This document shows positions 52,955 to 62,133 of a stretch of 64,000 nt of DNA, piece by piece. Below the pieces are notes generated by a model. It was not told the origin of the DNA. It did not search any database and saw only the letters and a program-made list of their open reading frames with translations. Origin of the DNA: CAWHMS01 sp963830495 (GTDB lineage: Bacteria > Actinomycetota > Actinomycetes > Propionibacteriales > Nocardioidaceae); contig CAWHMS010000003.1 of the NCBI GenBank assembly GCA_963830495.1, positions 434,001 through 498,000 on the forward strand. Direction: 5' to 3'. Every line of letters begins with the position of its first letter. Positions within the stretch are counted from its first letter, which is position 1. The translations under genes were made by a program, and so were the position numbers.

Positions 52955-53653
52955 TCACGCCGCATGGCGCCTGGTCGCGGCCACGACGGCCACTCCCGCC
53001 GGGGTGACACCGTGGTCGTGCAGCGCTCGGGCTGCCTCGAGCACCGTGGCGCCCGTCGTCACGATGTCGTCGACGACCACCACCGTGCGCCCGGTGTGCA
53101 GCGGCCTCGCAGCGAAGGCGCCGCTCATGTTCGCCGAGCGCTGCCGCCGGTCCAGGCCCGACTGGTCGACCACCGACCTGGCCACCCTCAGCACCGGGGC
53201 AATCTCGGCCACGAGACCGCTTCGCCGCAGCGCCTTGCGGGCTTCCCGGGTCATCGCCAGCAGCGGGTCGTAGCCGCGAGCCCGCACCACGGCCGGGCGC
53301 GAGGGTATCGGCACCAGCGCGATCGGCGCCACCGGCCGCCCGGAAGCCAGCTCCCGAGCCGTGACACCGAAGACGCTCAGAGCAAGCGCGCGGCCAAGCG
53401 GGCGGGCCAGACTCAGACAACGCTGCTCCTTGTGCGCCACCAGTGCAGCCCGGACCGGCCCGGCGTAGTCGGCCACGGCCACGACCCGCGGCAGGCCAGG
53501 CGGACAGGGACGCGGCTGCACCGGGTGTGGCAGCCCCTCGAGCGCCTCTGCGCACCGGGGACACAGCGCCGGACCCGGTCGATGGCATCCGACGCAGGCA
53601 CCGCCCAGCAGCAGGTCCAGCAGTGGCCCGGTGAAGTCGTCCCGTGCAGTCAT
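52955..53653 (-). CDS. comF: ComF family phosphoribosyltransferase-like protein
   Basis: 232 residues. N-terminal zinc ribbon (CVGC and CPRC) and a type I phosphoribosyltransferase PRPP motif VVVVDDIVTTGAT. Family blocks LVPIPSRPAVVRARGYDPL and VVDQSGLDRRQRSANMSGAF. ComF relatives take part in DNA uptake or recombination in competent bacteria; the role in actinobacteria is unclear. The order lpqB-comF-hpf-secA matches mycobacteria (Rv3242c region). Confidence 0.92.
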   Translation of the reverse strand: MTARDDFTGPLLDLLLGGACVGCHRPGPALCPRCAEALEGLPHPVQPRPCPPGLPRVVAVADYAGPVRAALVAHKEQRCLSLARPLGRALALSVFGVTARELASGRPVAPIALVPIPSRPAVVRARGYDPLLAMTREARKALRRSGLVAEIAPVLRVARSVVDQSGLDRRQRSANMSGAFAARPLHTGRTVVVVDDIVTTGATVLEAARALHDHGVTPAGVAVVAATRRHAA

Positions 53654-53742
53654 CTCCCGAGCCTGCGCGGACCCCAGCGATCGCCGGCGTACTCGCAAGG
53701 ATCTGTGCAGCTCTCGGCGCCGGGCGGCCGGCTGGGGACGAA

Positions 53743-55518
53743 TCAGCCGGGATAGGTGGGCGCGTAGAGCCGGCGCTGACTCGGCACCTCCGCCCACTGG
53801 AGGTCGGGCGTCTGGACGTAGACGTTGCCGTCGCGAGCGCCGATGGCAGTGGGGGCGTCGATGTTGGGGCCGGCGGCGACCGTCAAGGGCTGCGACGGCA
53901 GGAATCCGGTGGCGCTCTCCACGATGGAGCCGTCGATGCTCACCTGCAGGAGCTGACGATCGCCGCCTTCCCCGTCCGCGAGGAGGACCACCCGGGTCGG
54001 ACTCGCCCACGCCAGGCCGCTGATGCCGGTCAGGGTCACGTCCGGGCTGATGACCTCGGTCAGCCGCGGCAGACTCACCTCACCGGGTGCCGCAGCCGGC
54101 CGGTCGATCTTGGCGATGACCAGCCGCGCGACATCACCGTCCGCGACGACCGCGGCAAACCGCACTCCGTCCCTCGAGACGGCGAATCCCTGGATCTCCT
54201 CACCGGACAGCCCGCGGGTATCGAGCACCCGGTCACCGCTGGGGCCGGTCATGGCGTGGATCACCGCGCCCTCTGCGCCACGCTCGACCGCCCAGAGGAC
54301 TTGATGGACATCCCACGAAGGCCGCATCAGGTTCTCCGCGTCGGCAAGCCAGACCTGGGGACCTCGGGTGGATCCGGGGTTGACCCCGGCCACAGTCAGC
54401 GTCGCGCCGTCGGCGGACACGACTGCCCCGACCGCACCCGTCGGGTCGACCCCCACCGAGCGCGACCCGGCCGACACGTCGCGGATTGGACCCGAGACCT
54501 GCACGACACCGCTGTCGTCGAGACTGACCAAACCACCAGGGTCCAGGGCGAAGAGCTGACGGCTCGCAGCGAGTCCGGCCGGGTCGTATCCGGCGAACTC
54601 GTCGATGTCGATCCTCGTCCCGACGCCGGCGATGTCCAGCCGCTCACCCTCGACGGTGACGGCGATCTCGTCGATGTCGGGCAGCTGACGCAATGTCCAG
54701 GTCAACTGTGCGGCGAAGAGCTGCTGCTCGGTGTCATCGAGCTCCGTGACCGACTCCGAGAGCGGAATGGTCGCCGTACCGGTCGGTGAGACCTGTACCG
54801 GCTCGACCAGCTCGGTACCGAGCGGCGCAGCAGACTCGACGATGCCCAACAGGCCGGCGGTTGGGCCCAGTAGAAGGTTCTCGACCAGTTCGGTGGCGGT
54901 CTCGTCACCGATCAGCAAGTACACGGGGTCCGGCGTCAGCACAAGTCCGGTCGGGTCGAAGTAGTAGAGGGAGAACTGGGCGTAGCTGCGCAGGAAGTAG
55001 TCGCGGTCGACGTACAGGCCGGGCAGCGGGTTGACGATGCGCCACTCGCCCTCGACCTTCGTGAGCCGCACCGGCACCCGCACCCGTGCGCGCGCGGGGT
55101 CCGTGGTGGTCCACGACCCGCGGGCGTCCAGCGAGCCGAGGGACCGCGCGCGAACGTCGACGAAGGCGCCGCGATCGACGATGGACTGGTCGTCGTACAC
55201 CACGACGCTGGCACGCGGTGACCAGTCACGGGCGGCGATGGGCGTCAGGAACTCGCGCGCGACCTCGTCGGTCTGCGGGTAGGCCAACATGGCCGCGAAG
55301 TAGCCGGACACGATGTCGGCGGGAGCCGCGCCCGGTCTCGGCCCGGCGGGAATGTTGCTGATGACCCGGGGCTCGTCCTGGACGTCGGCCGCTCGACCCT
55401 CACTCACCGAGGAGCTCTCCGGGATCGAGACACAGCCCGCGAGTGTTACGGCGAGCGTGGTCGCGGCCGCCGCTACTGCGGGCAGACGAGTGCGCCATCG
55501 GCGTCCACCGAGGCTCAT
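53743..55518 (-). CDS. lpqB: Lipoprotein LpqB
   Basis: 591 residues. Lipobox VTLAGC near residue 28 after a signal peptide (start ATG 55518; a longer frame is spurious). GerMN domain around residues 200-320 and a C-terminal beta-propeller-like region (LDPGGLVSLDDSGVV, AVSRDGVRFAAVVADGD). LpqB interacts with the sensor MtrB and tunes its signalling. ATGA overlap with mtrB. Confidence 0.94.
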   Translation of the reverse strand: MSLGGRRWRTRLPAVAAAATTLAVTLAGCVSIPESSSVSEGRAADVQDEPRVISNIPAGPRPGAAPADIVSGYFAAMLAYPQTDEVAREFLTPIAARDWSPRASVVVYDDQSIVDRGAFVDVRARSLGSLDARGSWTTTDPARARVRVPVRLTKVEGEWRIVNPLPGLYVDRDYFLRSYAQFSLYYFDPTGLVLTPDPVYLLIGDETATELVENLLLGPTAGLLGIVESAAPLGTELVEPVQVSPTGTATIPLSESVTELDDTEQQLFAAQLTWTLRQLPDIDEIAVTVEGERLDIAGVGTRIDIDEFAGYDPAGLAASRQLFALDPGGLVSLDDSGVVQVSGPIRDVSAGSRSVGVDPTGAVGAVVSADGATLTVAGVNPGSTRGPQVWLADAENLMRPSWDVHQVLWAVERGAEGAVIHAMTGPSGDRVLDTRGLSGEEIQGFAVSRDGVRFAAVVADGDVARLVIAKIDRPAAAPGEVSLPRLTEVISPDVTLTGISGLAWASPTRVVLLADGEGGDRQLLQVSIDGSIVESATGFLPSQPLTVAAGPNIDAPTAIGARDGNVYVQTPDLQWAEVPSQRRLYAPTYPG

Positions 55519-57266
55519 GGCAGTCCTCGCCCGGACCGGTGCGGGTAGCGCGCGTACGGCACGCCGATGTCGGACCGGCTCTGGTCCGGCGGGATCACCG
55601 GCAGCGGCGACACCGGGGCGGGGTCTCCAGCGCGACGTGGCAGGGTCAGCCGGAACAGCGCACCCTGCTGCGGCGCACCCCACGCTTCGAGCCGCCCGCC
55701 GTGCAGCTGGGCGTCCTCGAGCGAGATCGGCAGTCCCAATCCGGTGCCGCCGTGCGTACGGGTCCGAGCCGGATCGGCTCGCCAGAACCTGGTGAACACC
55801 AAGGACTCCTCGCCCGGTCGGAGCCCGATGCCGTGGTCACGGACGGAGACTGCGACTGCCTGGGCGTTGCCAGCGACCGCGACGTCGATGTCGCTGCCTT
55901 CGCCGTAGGCGACAGCATTGGCGACCAGGTTGCGCACGACTCGCTCGACCCGGCGTACGTCGACCTCGGCCAAGCAGTTCTCGGTGGGCATGTCGACGCG
56001 GATCCTCGAGCCCTTCCGGTCGGCTAGGGCCCCGGTGGCGTCGACCACCCGTCGGACGACGTCGCGCAGGTCGACCGACGTGAGCTCCAGCATCGCCGCG
56101 CCGGAATCGAAGCGGCTGATCTCGAGCAGGTCGGTCAGCAGCACCTCGAAGCGGTTCAGCTCGTGCTGGAGCAGCTCGGCTGCTCGCGCAGTCGCCGGGT
56201 CGAAACCGGTCTTCGCCTCGTGGAGTACGTCGGCAGCCATCCGCACGGTCGTGATCGGAGTGCGGAGCTCGTGACTCACGTCGGCTACGAACCGGCGCTG
56301 GACCCGCGACAGCTCCTCGAGCTGCCGGATCTGCCGTTGCAGGCTGTCGGCCATCTGGTTGAAGGAGAGCCCGAGCCTGGCGATGTCGTCCTCGCCTCGG
56401 ACGTGCATGCGCTCTTCGAGCCGGCCGGCGGCGAGGCGTTCGGCGATCCGGCGCGCCAGCCGCACCGGCGTCACGACCTGGCGGGTGACCAGCCAGGCAA
56501 CCAGGCCCAGCAGCACCACCAGCAATGCACCGGTGGTGATCAGGGCGTTGCGCACGACCGTCAGGGTCTGTTGCTGCTCGGTGAGGGGAAAGGCGAAGTA
56601 GACCGCGTAGTTCTGGCCGCTCGCCGTCACCGTCACCTGCGAGCCGACGACCATCCCGGGGACTGGCGGCTCGCCAACCGGGTAGATCGTTGTGTAGACC
56701 CACCAGCTCCCGCGCTCGGCCTGGACCCGCGCTGCCAGGTCTGCCGGGATGGATCGCGGCTCGATGGCCTCTGAGCTCCTCAGCCCGCCTGCTGCCTCGT
56801 CGGCTTCGCCGGCTTCCAGCGGGCCGACGACCGCCACAATGTAGTCGTACCTTGTCTCGTCGCGTGGAGCCAACACCTCGATCAGGCCGTTGAACAGCGT
56901 GCTGACGTCGAAGAAGTCGCTGACGTCGGACGCATCGATCTCGGACTGTGCCGTGTCGATGCCGGCGGCGGCCTGAGTCAGTGCGGCCTGACGCTTGGAG
57001 TCGAGCACCCCGTCGGTGACCTGCCGCAGCAGGATCCAGCTCGCCAGCACCACCAGCACGGTCGAGAGCAGCAGCGTCCCGATCACCACCCTGGCTTGGA
57101 TCGAGCGCCGCCAGAGGTTGGTCAGCCGACGTACCGGGATGAGAAGAGCGCGCCCCAGCTGTCGGATCGCGTGCGTCGCTCCGCCGGGTACGACGGCACC
57201 GGTGCCGAGCCGCTCGCTCCCCTGCGGACTGCTCCGCCGTGTCACCCCCGGGGTGTCTCCACTCAT
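55515..57266 (-). CDS. mtrB: Sensor histidine kinase MtrB
   Basis: 583 residues. Two membrane segments (about 60-80 and 230-255) flank an extracytoplasmic sensor; HAMP domain (about 255-310), phospho-acceptor DVSHELRTPITTVRMAADV, then N, G1, F and G2 boxes (NLVANAVAYGEG, DHGIGL, GTGLGLPIS). Controls wall synthesis and division with MtrA. Three bases after the mtrA stop. Confidence 0.95.
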   Translation of the reverse strand: MSGDTPGVTRRSSPQGSERLGTGAVVPGGATHAIRQLGRALLIPVRRLTNLWRRSIQARVVIGTLLLSTVLVVLASWILLRQVTDGVLDSKRQAALTQAAAGIDTAQSEIDASDVSDFFDVSTLFNGLIEVLAPRDETRYDYIVAVVGPLEAGEADEAAGGLRSSEAIEPRSIPADLAARVQAERGSWWVYTTIYPVGEPPVPGMVVGSQVTVTASGQNYAVYFAFPLTEQQQTLTVVRNALITTGALLVVLLGLVAWLVTRQVVTPVRLARRIAERLAAGRLEERMHVRGEDDIARLGLSFNQMADSLQRQIRQLEELSRVQRRFVADVSHELRTPITTVRMAADVLHEAKTGFDPATARAAELLQHELNRFEVLLTDLLEISRFDSGAAMLELTSVDLRDVVRRVVDATGALADRKGSRIRVDMPTENCLAEVDVRRVERVVRNLVANAVAYGEGSDIDVAVAGNAQAVAVSVRDHGIGLRPGEESLVFTRFWRADPARTRTHGGTGLGLPISLEDAQLHGGRLEAWGAPQQGALFRLTLPRRAGDPAPVSPLPVIPPDQSRSDIGVPYARYPHRSGRGLP

Positions 57267-57269
57267 CCG

Positions 57270-57995
57270 TTACCGGCTGTCGGCCGTCTCGCCGGCCTTG
57301 TAGCCGACACCGCGCACGGTGACGACGATGGTCGGATTCTCCGGGTCGCGCTCGACCTTGGAGCGCAGTCGCTGCACGTGCACGTTGACCAGCCGCGTGT
57401 CCGCAGCGTGGCGGTAGCCCCAGACCTGTTCCAGCAACACCTCACGGGTGAACACCTGCCATGGCTTGCGAGCCAGACAGACCAGGAGGTCGAACTCCAA
57501 GGGCGTCAGTGACAGATGTTCGTCGCCGCGCACCACCGTGTGTCCGGCAACGTCGATGGAGAGGTCGCCGATCCGCAGCGCCTCGGGCGCCGCGTCCTCG
57601 TACTTGCGGAGCCGGGTGCGGATCCGGGCCACCAGCTCCTTCGGCTTGAACGGCTTGACGACGTAGTCGTCGGCACCGGACTCCAGCCCCACCACGATGT
57701 CGACCGTGTCACTCTTGGCGGTCAGCATGACGATCGGCACACCGGACTCGGCCCGAATCTCTCGGCACACGTCGATGCCGTCCTTGCCCGGCAGCATGAG
57801 ATCCAGCAGGACGACGTCCGGCCGGTACTCGCGCATCATCTCCAGGGCGCGGTCTCCGGTGGGGCAGATGCGGCTGTCGTATCCCTCGTTGCGCAGCACA
57901 ATCGTCATCATCTCGGCGAGCGATGAGTCGTCGTCGACCACCAAGATCTTGGCACCCTGCGTACGAACCGCTTCCACCACTGCGCATCCCCTCAT
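57270..57995 (-). CDS. mtrA: Response regulator MtrA
   Basis: 241 residues from ATG 57995; a GTG at 57980 (GAGGGG upstream) would give a more typical N-terminus, so the start is uncertain. OmpR-type: acidic pocket DDDSSLAEMM, phospho-acceptor DVVLLDLMLPGKDG, Lys in VVKPFKPKELVARI, and winged helix SLTPLEFDLLVCLARKPWQ. Essential regulator of wall remodelling and DNA replication in mycobacteria. Follows ahcY by 98 bases. Confidence 0.95.
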   Translation of the reverse strand: MRGCAVVEAVRTQGAKILVVDDDSSLAEMMTIVLRNEGYDSRICPTGDRALEMMREYRPDVVLLDLMLPGKDGIDVCREIRAESGVPIVMLTAKSDTVDIVVGLESGADDYVVKPFKPKELVARIRTRLRKYEDAAPEALRIGDLSIDVAGHTVVRGDEHLSLTPLEFDLLVCLARKPWQVFTREVLLEQVWGYRHAADTRLVNVHVQRLRSKVERDPENPTIVVTVRGVGYKAGETADSR

Positions 57996-58093
57996 CACCG
58001 GTGCCGCGCACGCGGCGGCTGTCGACTGCAAGGGTACGTCGTCAGACCCGGCGGAGATGAGGTCCTGACCGGCGGCGTTGCACGCGTCGCCGG

Positions 58094-59563
58094 TCAGTAG
58101 CGGTACTGATCGGACTTGAACGGACCGGCGACCGGGATGCCAAGGTAGTCGGCCTGAACATCCGTCAGGGTCGTCAGCGAGACACCCAGGGAGGCGAGAT
58201 GCAGTCTCGCGACCTCCTCGTCCAAATGCTTGGGGAGGGTGTAGACGCCCGTCGGGTAGTCGTCGTTCTTGGTGAAGAGCTCCAGCTGAGCGAGCACCTG
58301 GTTGGTGAACGAGTTCGACATCACGAACGACGGGTGACCCGTGGCGTTGCCGAGATTGAGCAGCCGGCCCTCGCTGAGCACGATGATCGCGTGCCCGTCG
58401 GGGAACGTCCAGACGTCGACCTGTGGCTTGACGGTCTGTCTGGCGATGCCGTCGACGGCTTCCAGCCCCGCCATGTCGAGCTCGTTGTCGAAGTGCCCGA
58501 TGTTGCCGAGGATCGCCTGGTGCTTGAGCCGAGCCATGTGGTCGACGGTCACCACGTGATAGCAACCGGTGGCGGTGATGACGATGTCTGCCAGGTCGAT
58601 GACCTCGTCGAGAGTCGCCACCTGATAGCCGTCCATCGCGGCCTGCAGCGCACAGATCGGGTCGATCTCTGTGATGATCACGCGGGCGCCCTGGCCACGA
58701 AGTGCATCCGCGCAGCCCTTGCCGACGTCGCCGTACCCGCACACCACGGCAACCTTGCCGCCGATGAGTACGTCGGTCGCCCGGTTGATGCCGTCGATGA
58801 GCGAGTGGCGGCAGCCGTACTTGTTGTCGAACTTGGACTTCGTCACCGAGTCGTTCACGTTGATCGCCGGGAAGAGCAAGGTCCCTTCGCGGAAGCGCTC
58901 GTAGAGGCGGTGGACGCCGGTCGTCGTCTCCTCCGTCACGCCCTTGATGCCGTTGGCGATCGCGGTCCACTTGGTGTCCGTGGTCTGGAGGCTGCGCCCT
59001 AGCAGGCGCAGGATCTCGCGAAGCTCGGCGTTGTCCGTGGACTCAGGTGCCGGTACCGCGCCTTCCTTCTCGTACTCGACTCCGAGGTGGACCAGAAGTG
59101 TGGCGTCACCGCCGTCGTCCAGGATCATGTTCGGGCCGGCCGGATGGCCAGCAGTCGCGTGCCCCTCCTCGGCCGAGCCGGCCACGGGCCAGGACAGGAT
59201 CTGCTCGGTGCACCACCAGTACTCCTCGAGCGTCTCTCCCTTCCAGGCGAAGACGGGCACGCCCTGGGGGTTGTCCGGCGTACCGTCCCGACCCACGACG
59301 ACCGCGGCTGCGGCGTGGTCCTGGGTCGAGAAGATGTTGCAGCTCGCCCAGCGCACCTTGGCGCCGAGCGCCGTGAGGGTCTCGATGAGCACGGCAGTCT
59401 GCACCGTCATGTGCAGCGAGCCGGCGATCCGGGCGCCCGCCAGCGGTCGCTCGGCGCCGTAGCGCTCGCGCATCGCCATCAGTCCGGGCATCTCGTGCTC
59501 AGCAAGAGTGATCTCGGCGCGTCCGAAGTCCGCCAGTGAGAGGTCGGCAACCTTGAAGTCCAT
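58094..59563 (-). CDS. ahcY: Adenosylhomocysteinase
   Basis: 489 residues. NAD-binding GYGDVGKGCADALRGQGARV, MAMRERY-type N-terminus (MPGLMAMRERYGAERPLAGA), and C-terminal KSDQYRY. Cleaves S-adenosylhomocysteine to adenosine and homocysteine, and so limits every methyltransferase and radical SAM by-product in the cell. Same position as M. tuberculosis sahH, upstream of mtrA. No SAH riboswitch is recognisable in the short leader. Confidence 0.97.
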   Translation of the reverse strand: MDFKVADLSLADFGRAEITLAEHEMPGLMAMRERYGAERPLAGARIAGSLHMTVQTAVLIETLTALGAKVRWASCNIFSTQDHAAAAVVVGRDGTPDNPQGVPVFAWKGETLEEYWWCTEQILSWPVAGSAEEGHATAGHPAGPNMILDDGGDATLLVHLGVEYEKEGAVPAPESTDNAELREILRLLGRSLQTTDTKWTAIANGIKGVTEETTTGVHRLYERFREGTLLFPAINVNDSVTKSKFDNKYGCRHSLIDGINRATDVLIGGKVAVVCGYGDVGKGCADALRGQGARVIITEIDPICALQAAMDGYQVATLDEVIDLADIVITATGCYHVVTVDHMARLKHQAILGNIGHFDNELDMAGLEAVDGIARQTVKPQVDVWTFPDGHAIIVLSEGRLLNLGNATGHPSFVMSNSFTNQVLAQLELFTKNDDYPTGVYTLPKHLDEEVARLHLASLGVSLTTLTDVQADYLGIPVAGPFKSDQYRY

Positions 59564-59724
59564 GGCGCCTAGGGTAGTGGCCGCTCACGTCGAGGCCGAG
59601 GGGCCGGTGTCATCAGGCGGTGCGAGGCGTTCGCTCGACCGCCAGACACATCGTCCGAAGCAACGCGGAGTGGCTTAGTGGGGATCGGTCGGACGAATCC
59701 TGGCCGGACCGCGAGGGCTCCCGC

Positions 59725-59876
59725 CCAACCCGCCCAAGCGTCGCCGCGGCGCTCCGCGCCACGACGGCCAGCCGGATCTGGGCCGCGCGAAGGCTCACGC
59801 CCAACCCCCCACGCGTCGTCGCGGCGCTCCGCGCCACGACGGCCAGCCGGATCTGGGCCGCGCGAAGGCTCACGCC
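59725..59876. repeat. Two tandem 75-76 bp repeats carrying an inverted copy of a gene end
   Basis: Units 59725-59800 and 59801-59876 share an exact 57-base core (59745-59801 and 59820-59876). Each ends in CCGGATCTGGGCCGCGCGAA, which is the reverse complement, with one change, of the last codons of the cation efflux gene that starts its 3' end at 59870. The region 59564-59724 before them has no gene, but holds the third copy of a 14-mer repeat (59690-59703). Confidence 0.85.
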
Positions 59877-59896
59877 TTCGCGCGGTCCAGATCCGG
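59847..59896. terminator. 22-bp hairpin with the stop codon in its loop
   Basis: CCGGATCTGGGCCGCGCGAA plus GG (59847-59868) pairs with 59875-59896 with one mismatch; the 6-base loop (59869-59874) contains the stop codon of the cation efflux gene. It would make a very stable terminator for the minus-strand operon, with a second possible partner arm in the upstream repeat unit (59772-59793). Confidence 0.7.
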
Positions 59897-60811
59897 CTCG
59901 AGAAAGATGTACGTGGCTTCGGGGACGGACGAACGGATCGCGGCCTCGGCCCGGTTGATGGTGGTGGCTACGTCGTCGGCGCTGTCGGTCGCGGTGACGG
60001 CGATCTTCCCGGCGACGAGGATCTCCTCCGGCCCCACGTGGAGCGTGCGGAGGTGGATGATGCGGTCGACGCCTTCGGCGCTCAGCACCCCGCGCTCGAT
60101 CGCCTCGCGGTGCTCCAGCCCGGCGGACTCACCGAGCAGCAGACTCTTGGTCTCGATCGCGAGCACCACGGCGACCGCCACCAGCAACAGGCCGATGGCC
60201 GCGGTGCCGACGACGTCCCAGTAGCCGTTCTCTGTCAGCAGTGTCATCCCGACGCCGATGAGCGCAAAGAAGAGCCCCACCAGGGCGGCCAGGTCCTCGA
60301 GCAGCACGACCGGCAGCTCTGGCGCCTTCGCCTTGCGGATGAAGGTGCTCCAGCTCGCCCGGCCGCGGACCTTGTTCGACTCCTGGATGGCGGTCCGGAA
60401 CGAGAAGGTCTCCATCACGATGGCCGCCACCAGCACGACCAGCGGCACCCACCACCACCGCCCTTCGAGCAGCTCGTTGGGTTCACCCGCGTGCACTTCG
60501 TGGTACTTGTGGTAGGCCTCGTAGAGGGCGAACAGCCCACCGACGCTGAACAGCACGATGGACACGATGAACGCATAGACGTAGCGCTCCCGCCCGAAGC
60601 CGAACGGATGCTCCTCGGTCGCCTCGCGCTTGGCTCGCTTCGACCCCACCAGCAGCAGACCCTGGTTGCCGGCGTCGGCCACGGAGTGGATCGACTCCGC
60701 CAGCATCGACGACGCGCCCGTGAGCAGCCAGGCGATGAACTTGGTGACCGCGATCCCGGTGTTCGCGAGCAGCGCGGCCACGACGGCTTTGGTCGAACCT
60801 TCAGCGGCCAC
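59870..60811 (-). CDS. Cation diffusion facilitator family transporter
   Basis: 313 residues from GTG 60811, which overlaps the end of the upstream isomerase-like gene by 11 bases. Six membrane segments; metal residues in SMLAESIHSVADAGNQ (His and Asp of TM2) and a TM5 LLEDLAALVGLFFAL where Glu-Asp replaces the usual His/Asp pair. C-terminal cytoplasmic domain (about 215-313). Exports Zn, Mn or Fe; the metal is not clear. Same place as similar genes in relatives, between manB and ahcY. Confidence 0.88.
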   Translation of the reverse strand: MAAEGSTKAVVAALLANTGIAVTKFIAWLLTGASSMLAESIHSVADAGNQGLLLVGSKRAKREATEEHPFGFGRERYVYAFIVSIVLFSVGGLFALYEAYHKYHEVHAGEPNELLEGRWWWVPLVVLVAAIVMETFSFRTAIQESNKVRGRASWSTFIRKAKAPELPVVLLEDLAALVGLFFALIGVGMTLLTENGYWDVVGTAAIGLLLVAVAVVLAIETKSLLLGESAGLEHREAIERGVLSAEGVDRIIHLRTLHVGPEEILVAGKIAVTATDSADDVATTINRAEAAIRSSVPEATYIFLEPDLDRAKA

Positions 60812-61847
60812 GTGTTTCGCTTTCGTCGTAGGTGTTCGAAGCGATGCCGAGATAGAGCGCTGCATACGTGCCGGTGGCGAGCAAGGCGGCGTACCGCGCC
60901 ATCTCCGACCCCTCGGTTGCTTCGATGGTCTGGGATCGTACGTCGTGCCCGGCGGCGAGTGCAGAGAGGCGGCCGCGCGCCTCGCGCACACTCGCCTCCT
61001 GGGTGCCGTCGTCGAGGATGAGGAGTCCGGGCCGCGACGAGCCGGACGTGCTGTCGGCGAAGGGGTCGGCGAAGACATCCCGGGTCCGAGCCGACTCCAG
61101 CACGGGGATCAGGTGGCCGGCGTCGGCCGCGAGCGAGGGCCTCCCGGTCGTGCGGCGCATCGTCTCGGCGACCCGCCTCGCGGCCCGCGCTGCGAGCACC
61201 GACCCACCCCAGACGAGAGGCAGCACGTCGGCCAGTCCGATGGCTAGGTCCTTGGCCGGGTTGTTGCCGATCTGGTGATGCGGAGAGCAGCGCACGGCCA
61301 CCTCGTCGAGCACCCGAGCCACTTCGTCGGCGCTGACCTCCGGCCCCACGCCGAGCCGGTGCAGGGCCTGCAGCGTGATCACCGCGACCGCGAGCGAGTC
61401 GTCGGTCTGCGTCGGGAGCAACGTGCTGTGCCTCCCTTGCGCATGCTCGGCCAGCACGGAGTGCGCGGGGCAGGCGGCGATCAGCGAGCTCCCCCGTCGT
61501 ACCGCCTCGCGTACGGCGGACGCCGTCTCGGCGTCGCCGCCCTTCGGGGCAAGCACGACGACCAGATCCATCGCACCGACCCAGCCGGGCAGTCCGGGAC
61601 CCGGCCAGGCCACGAAAGGCACCGGACAGAAGGGCTCGAGCACCGCTCGCAGCAGTCGTGCGTCCGAACCGGCAGCGACCACAGCCCGAGGCATCCCGTC
61701 ACCAGTCTGCGCTTCCAGCGCATCCGCGACACCGCCGGCCTCCAGCCGCACACGTGCGCCCGACTCCGCCACCCTGCGCAGTGCCGCGTCGGCGGCGGCC
61801 AGGATGTCGGGATCGTCGAGTCGCGCGTCGTCGAAGTAGTCGGCCAT
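60801..61847 (-). CDS. SIS-domain phosphosugar isomerase-like protein (Rv3256c type)
   Basis: 348 residues from ATG 61847. Pattern of phosphoglucose/phosphomannose isomerase-like proteins: GSSLIAACPAHSVLAEHA and VLDEVAVRCSPHHQIGNNPAKDLA. The N-terminal SIS region (VVVLAPKGGDAETASAV) lacks a classic active-site Glu/His set I can confirm. In mycobacteria the same gene sits beside manB and takes part in mannose activation. Five bases after the Trm112-like stop. Confidence 0.85.
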   Translation of the reverse strand: MADYFDDARLDDPDILAAADAALRRVAESGARVRLEAGGVADALEAQTGDGMPRAVVAAGSDARLLRAVLEPFCPVPFVAWPGPGLPGWVGAMDLVVVLAPKGGDAETASAVREAVRRGSSLIAACPAHSVLAEHAQGRHSTLLPTQTDDSLAVAVITLQALHRLGVGPEVSADEVARVLDEVAVRCSPHHQIGNNPAKDLAIGLADVLPLVWGGSVLAARAARRVAETMRRTTGRPSLAADAGHLIPVLESARTRDVFADPFADSTSGSSRPGLLILDDGTQEASVREARGRLSALAAGHDVRSQTIEATEGSEMARYAALLATGTYAALYLGIASNTYDESETRGR

Positions 61848-61851
61848 GGCT

Positions 61852-62133
61852 CTAGGAAGGCGTCTCCTCGGGAGCGGCCACATCGTCGTCAGCAGCGTCG
61901 TTCCCGGCCGCATCGGCACCGGCCGCATCGGTCCCGGCAGGCGGCGTCGTCCCGATCCGGCTGCCGTCGGGGCGCCGGGCCTCGTCCACGAGCATCACCG
62001 GGATGTCGTCGCGCACCGGGTATGCGAGGCCACAGCTGTCACAGACGAGCTCGTCGGCCGCGTCGTCGACCGTGAGACTCCCCTTGCAGTCCGGGCACAC
62101 CAAGATCTCCAGCAGCACCGGGTCCAGCTTCAT
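61852..62133 (-). CDS. Trm112-like zinc-ribbon protein
   Basis: 93 residues. MKLDPVLLEILVCPDCKGSL start with CPDC (Cys14, 17) and CDSC (Cys31, 34) zinc knuckles, the bacterial YcaR/Trm112 fold; the last 40 residues are an Asp/Ala tail. The family activates methyltransferases or stabilises partner proteins. Overlaps manB by four bases (ATGA). Confidence 0.9.
   Translation of the reverse strand: MKLDPVLLEILVCPDCKGSLTVDDAADELVCDSCGLAYPVRDDIPVMLVDEARRPDGSRIGTTPPAGTDAAGADAAGNDAADDDVAAPEETPS

Noticed and set aside
59564..59724. Possible SAH riboswitch before ahcY
   Set aside because: No SAH riboswitch core is visible and the leader before the ATG is short; the region is taken up by repeats.
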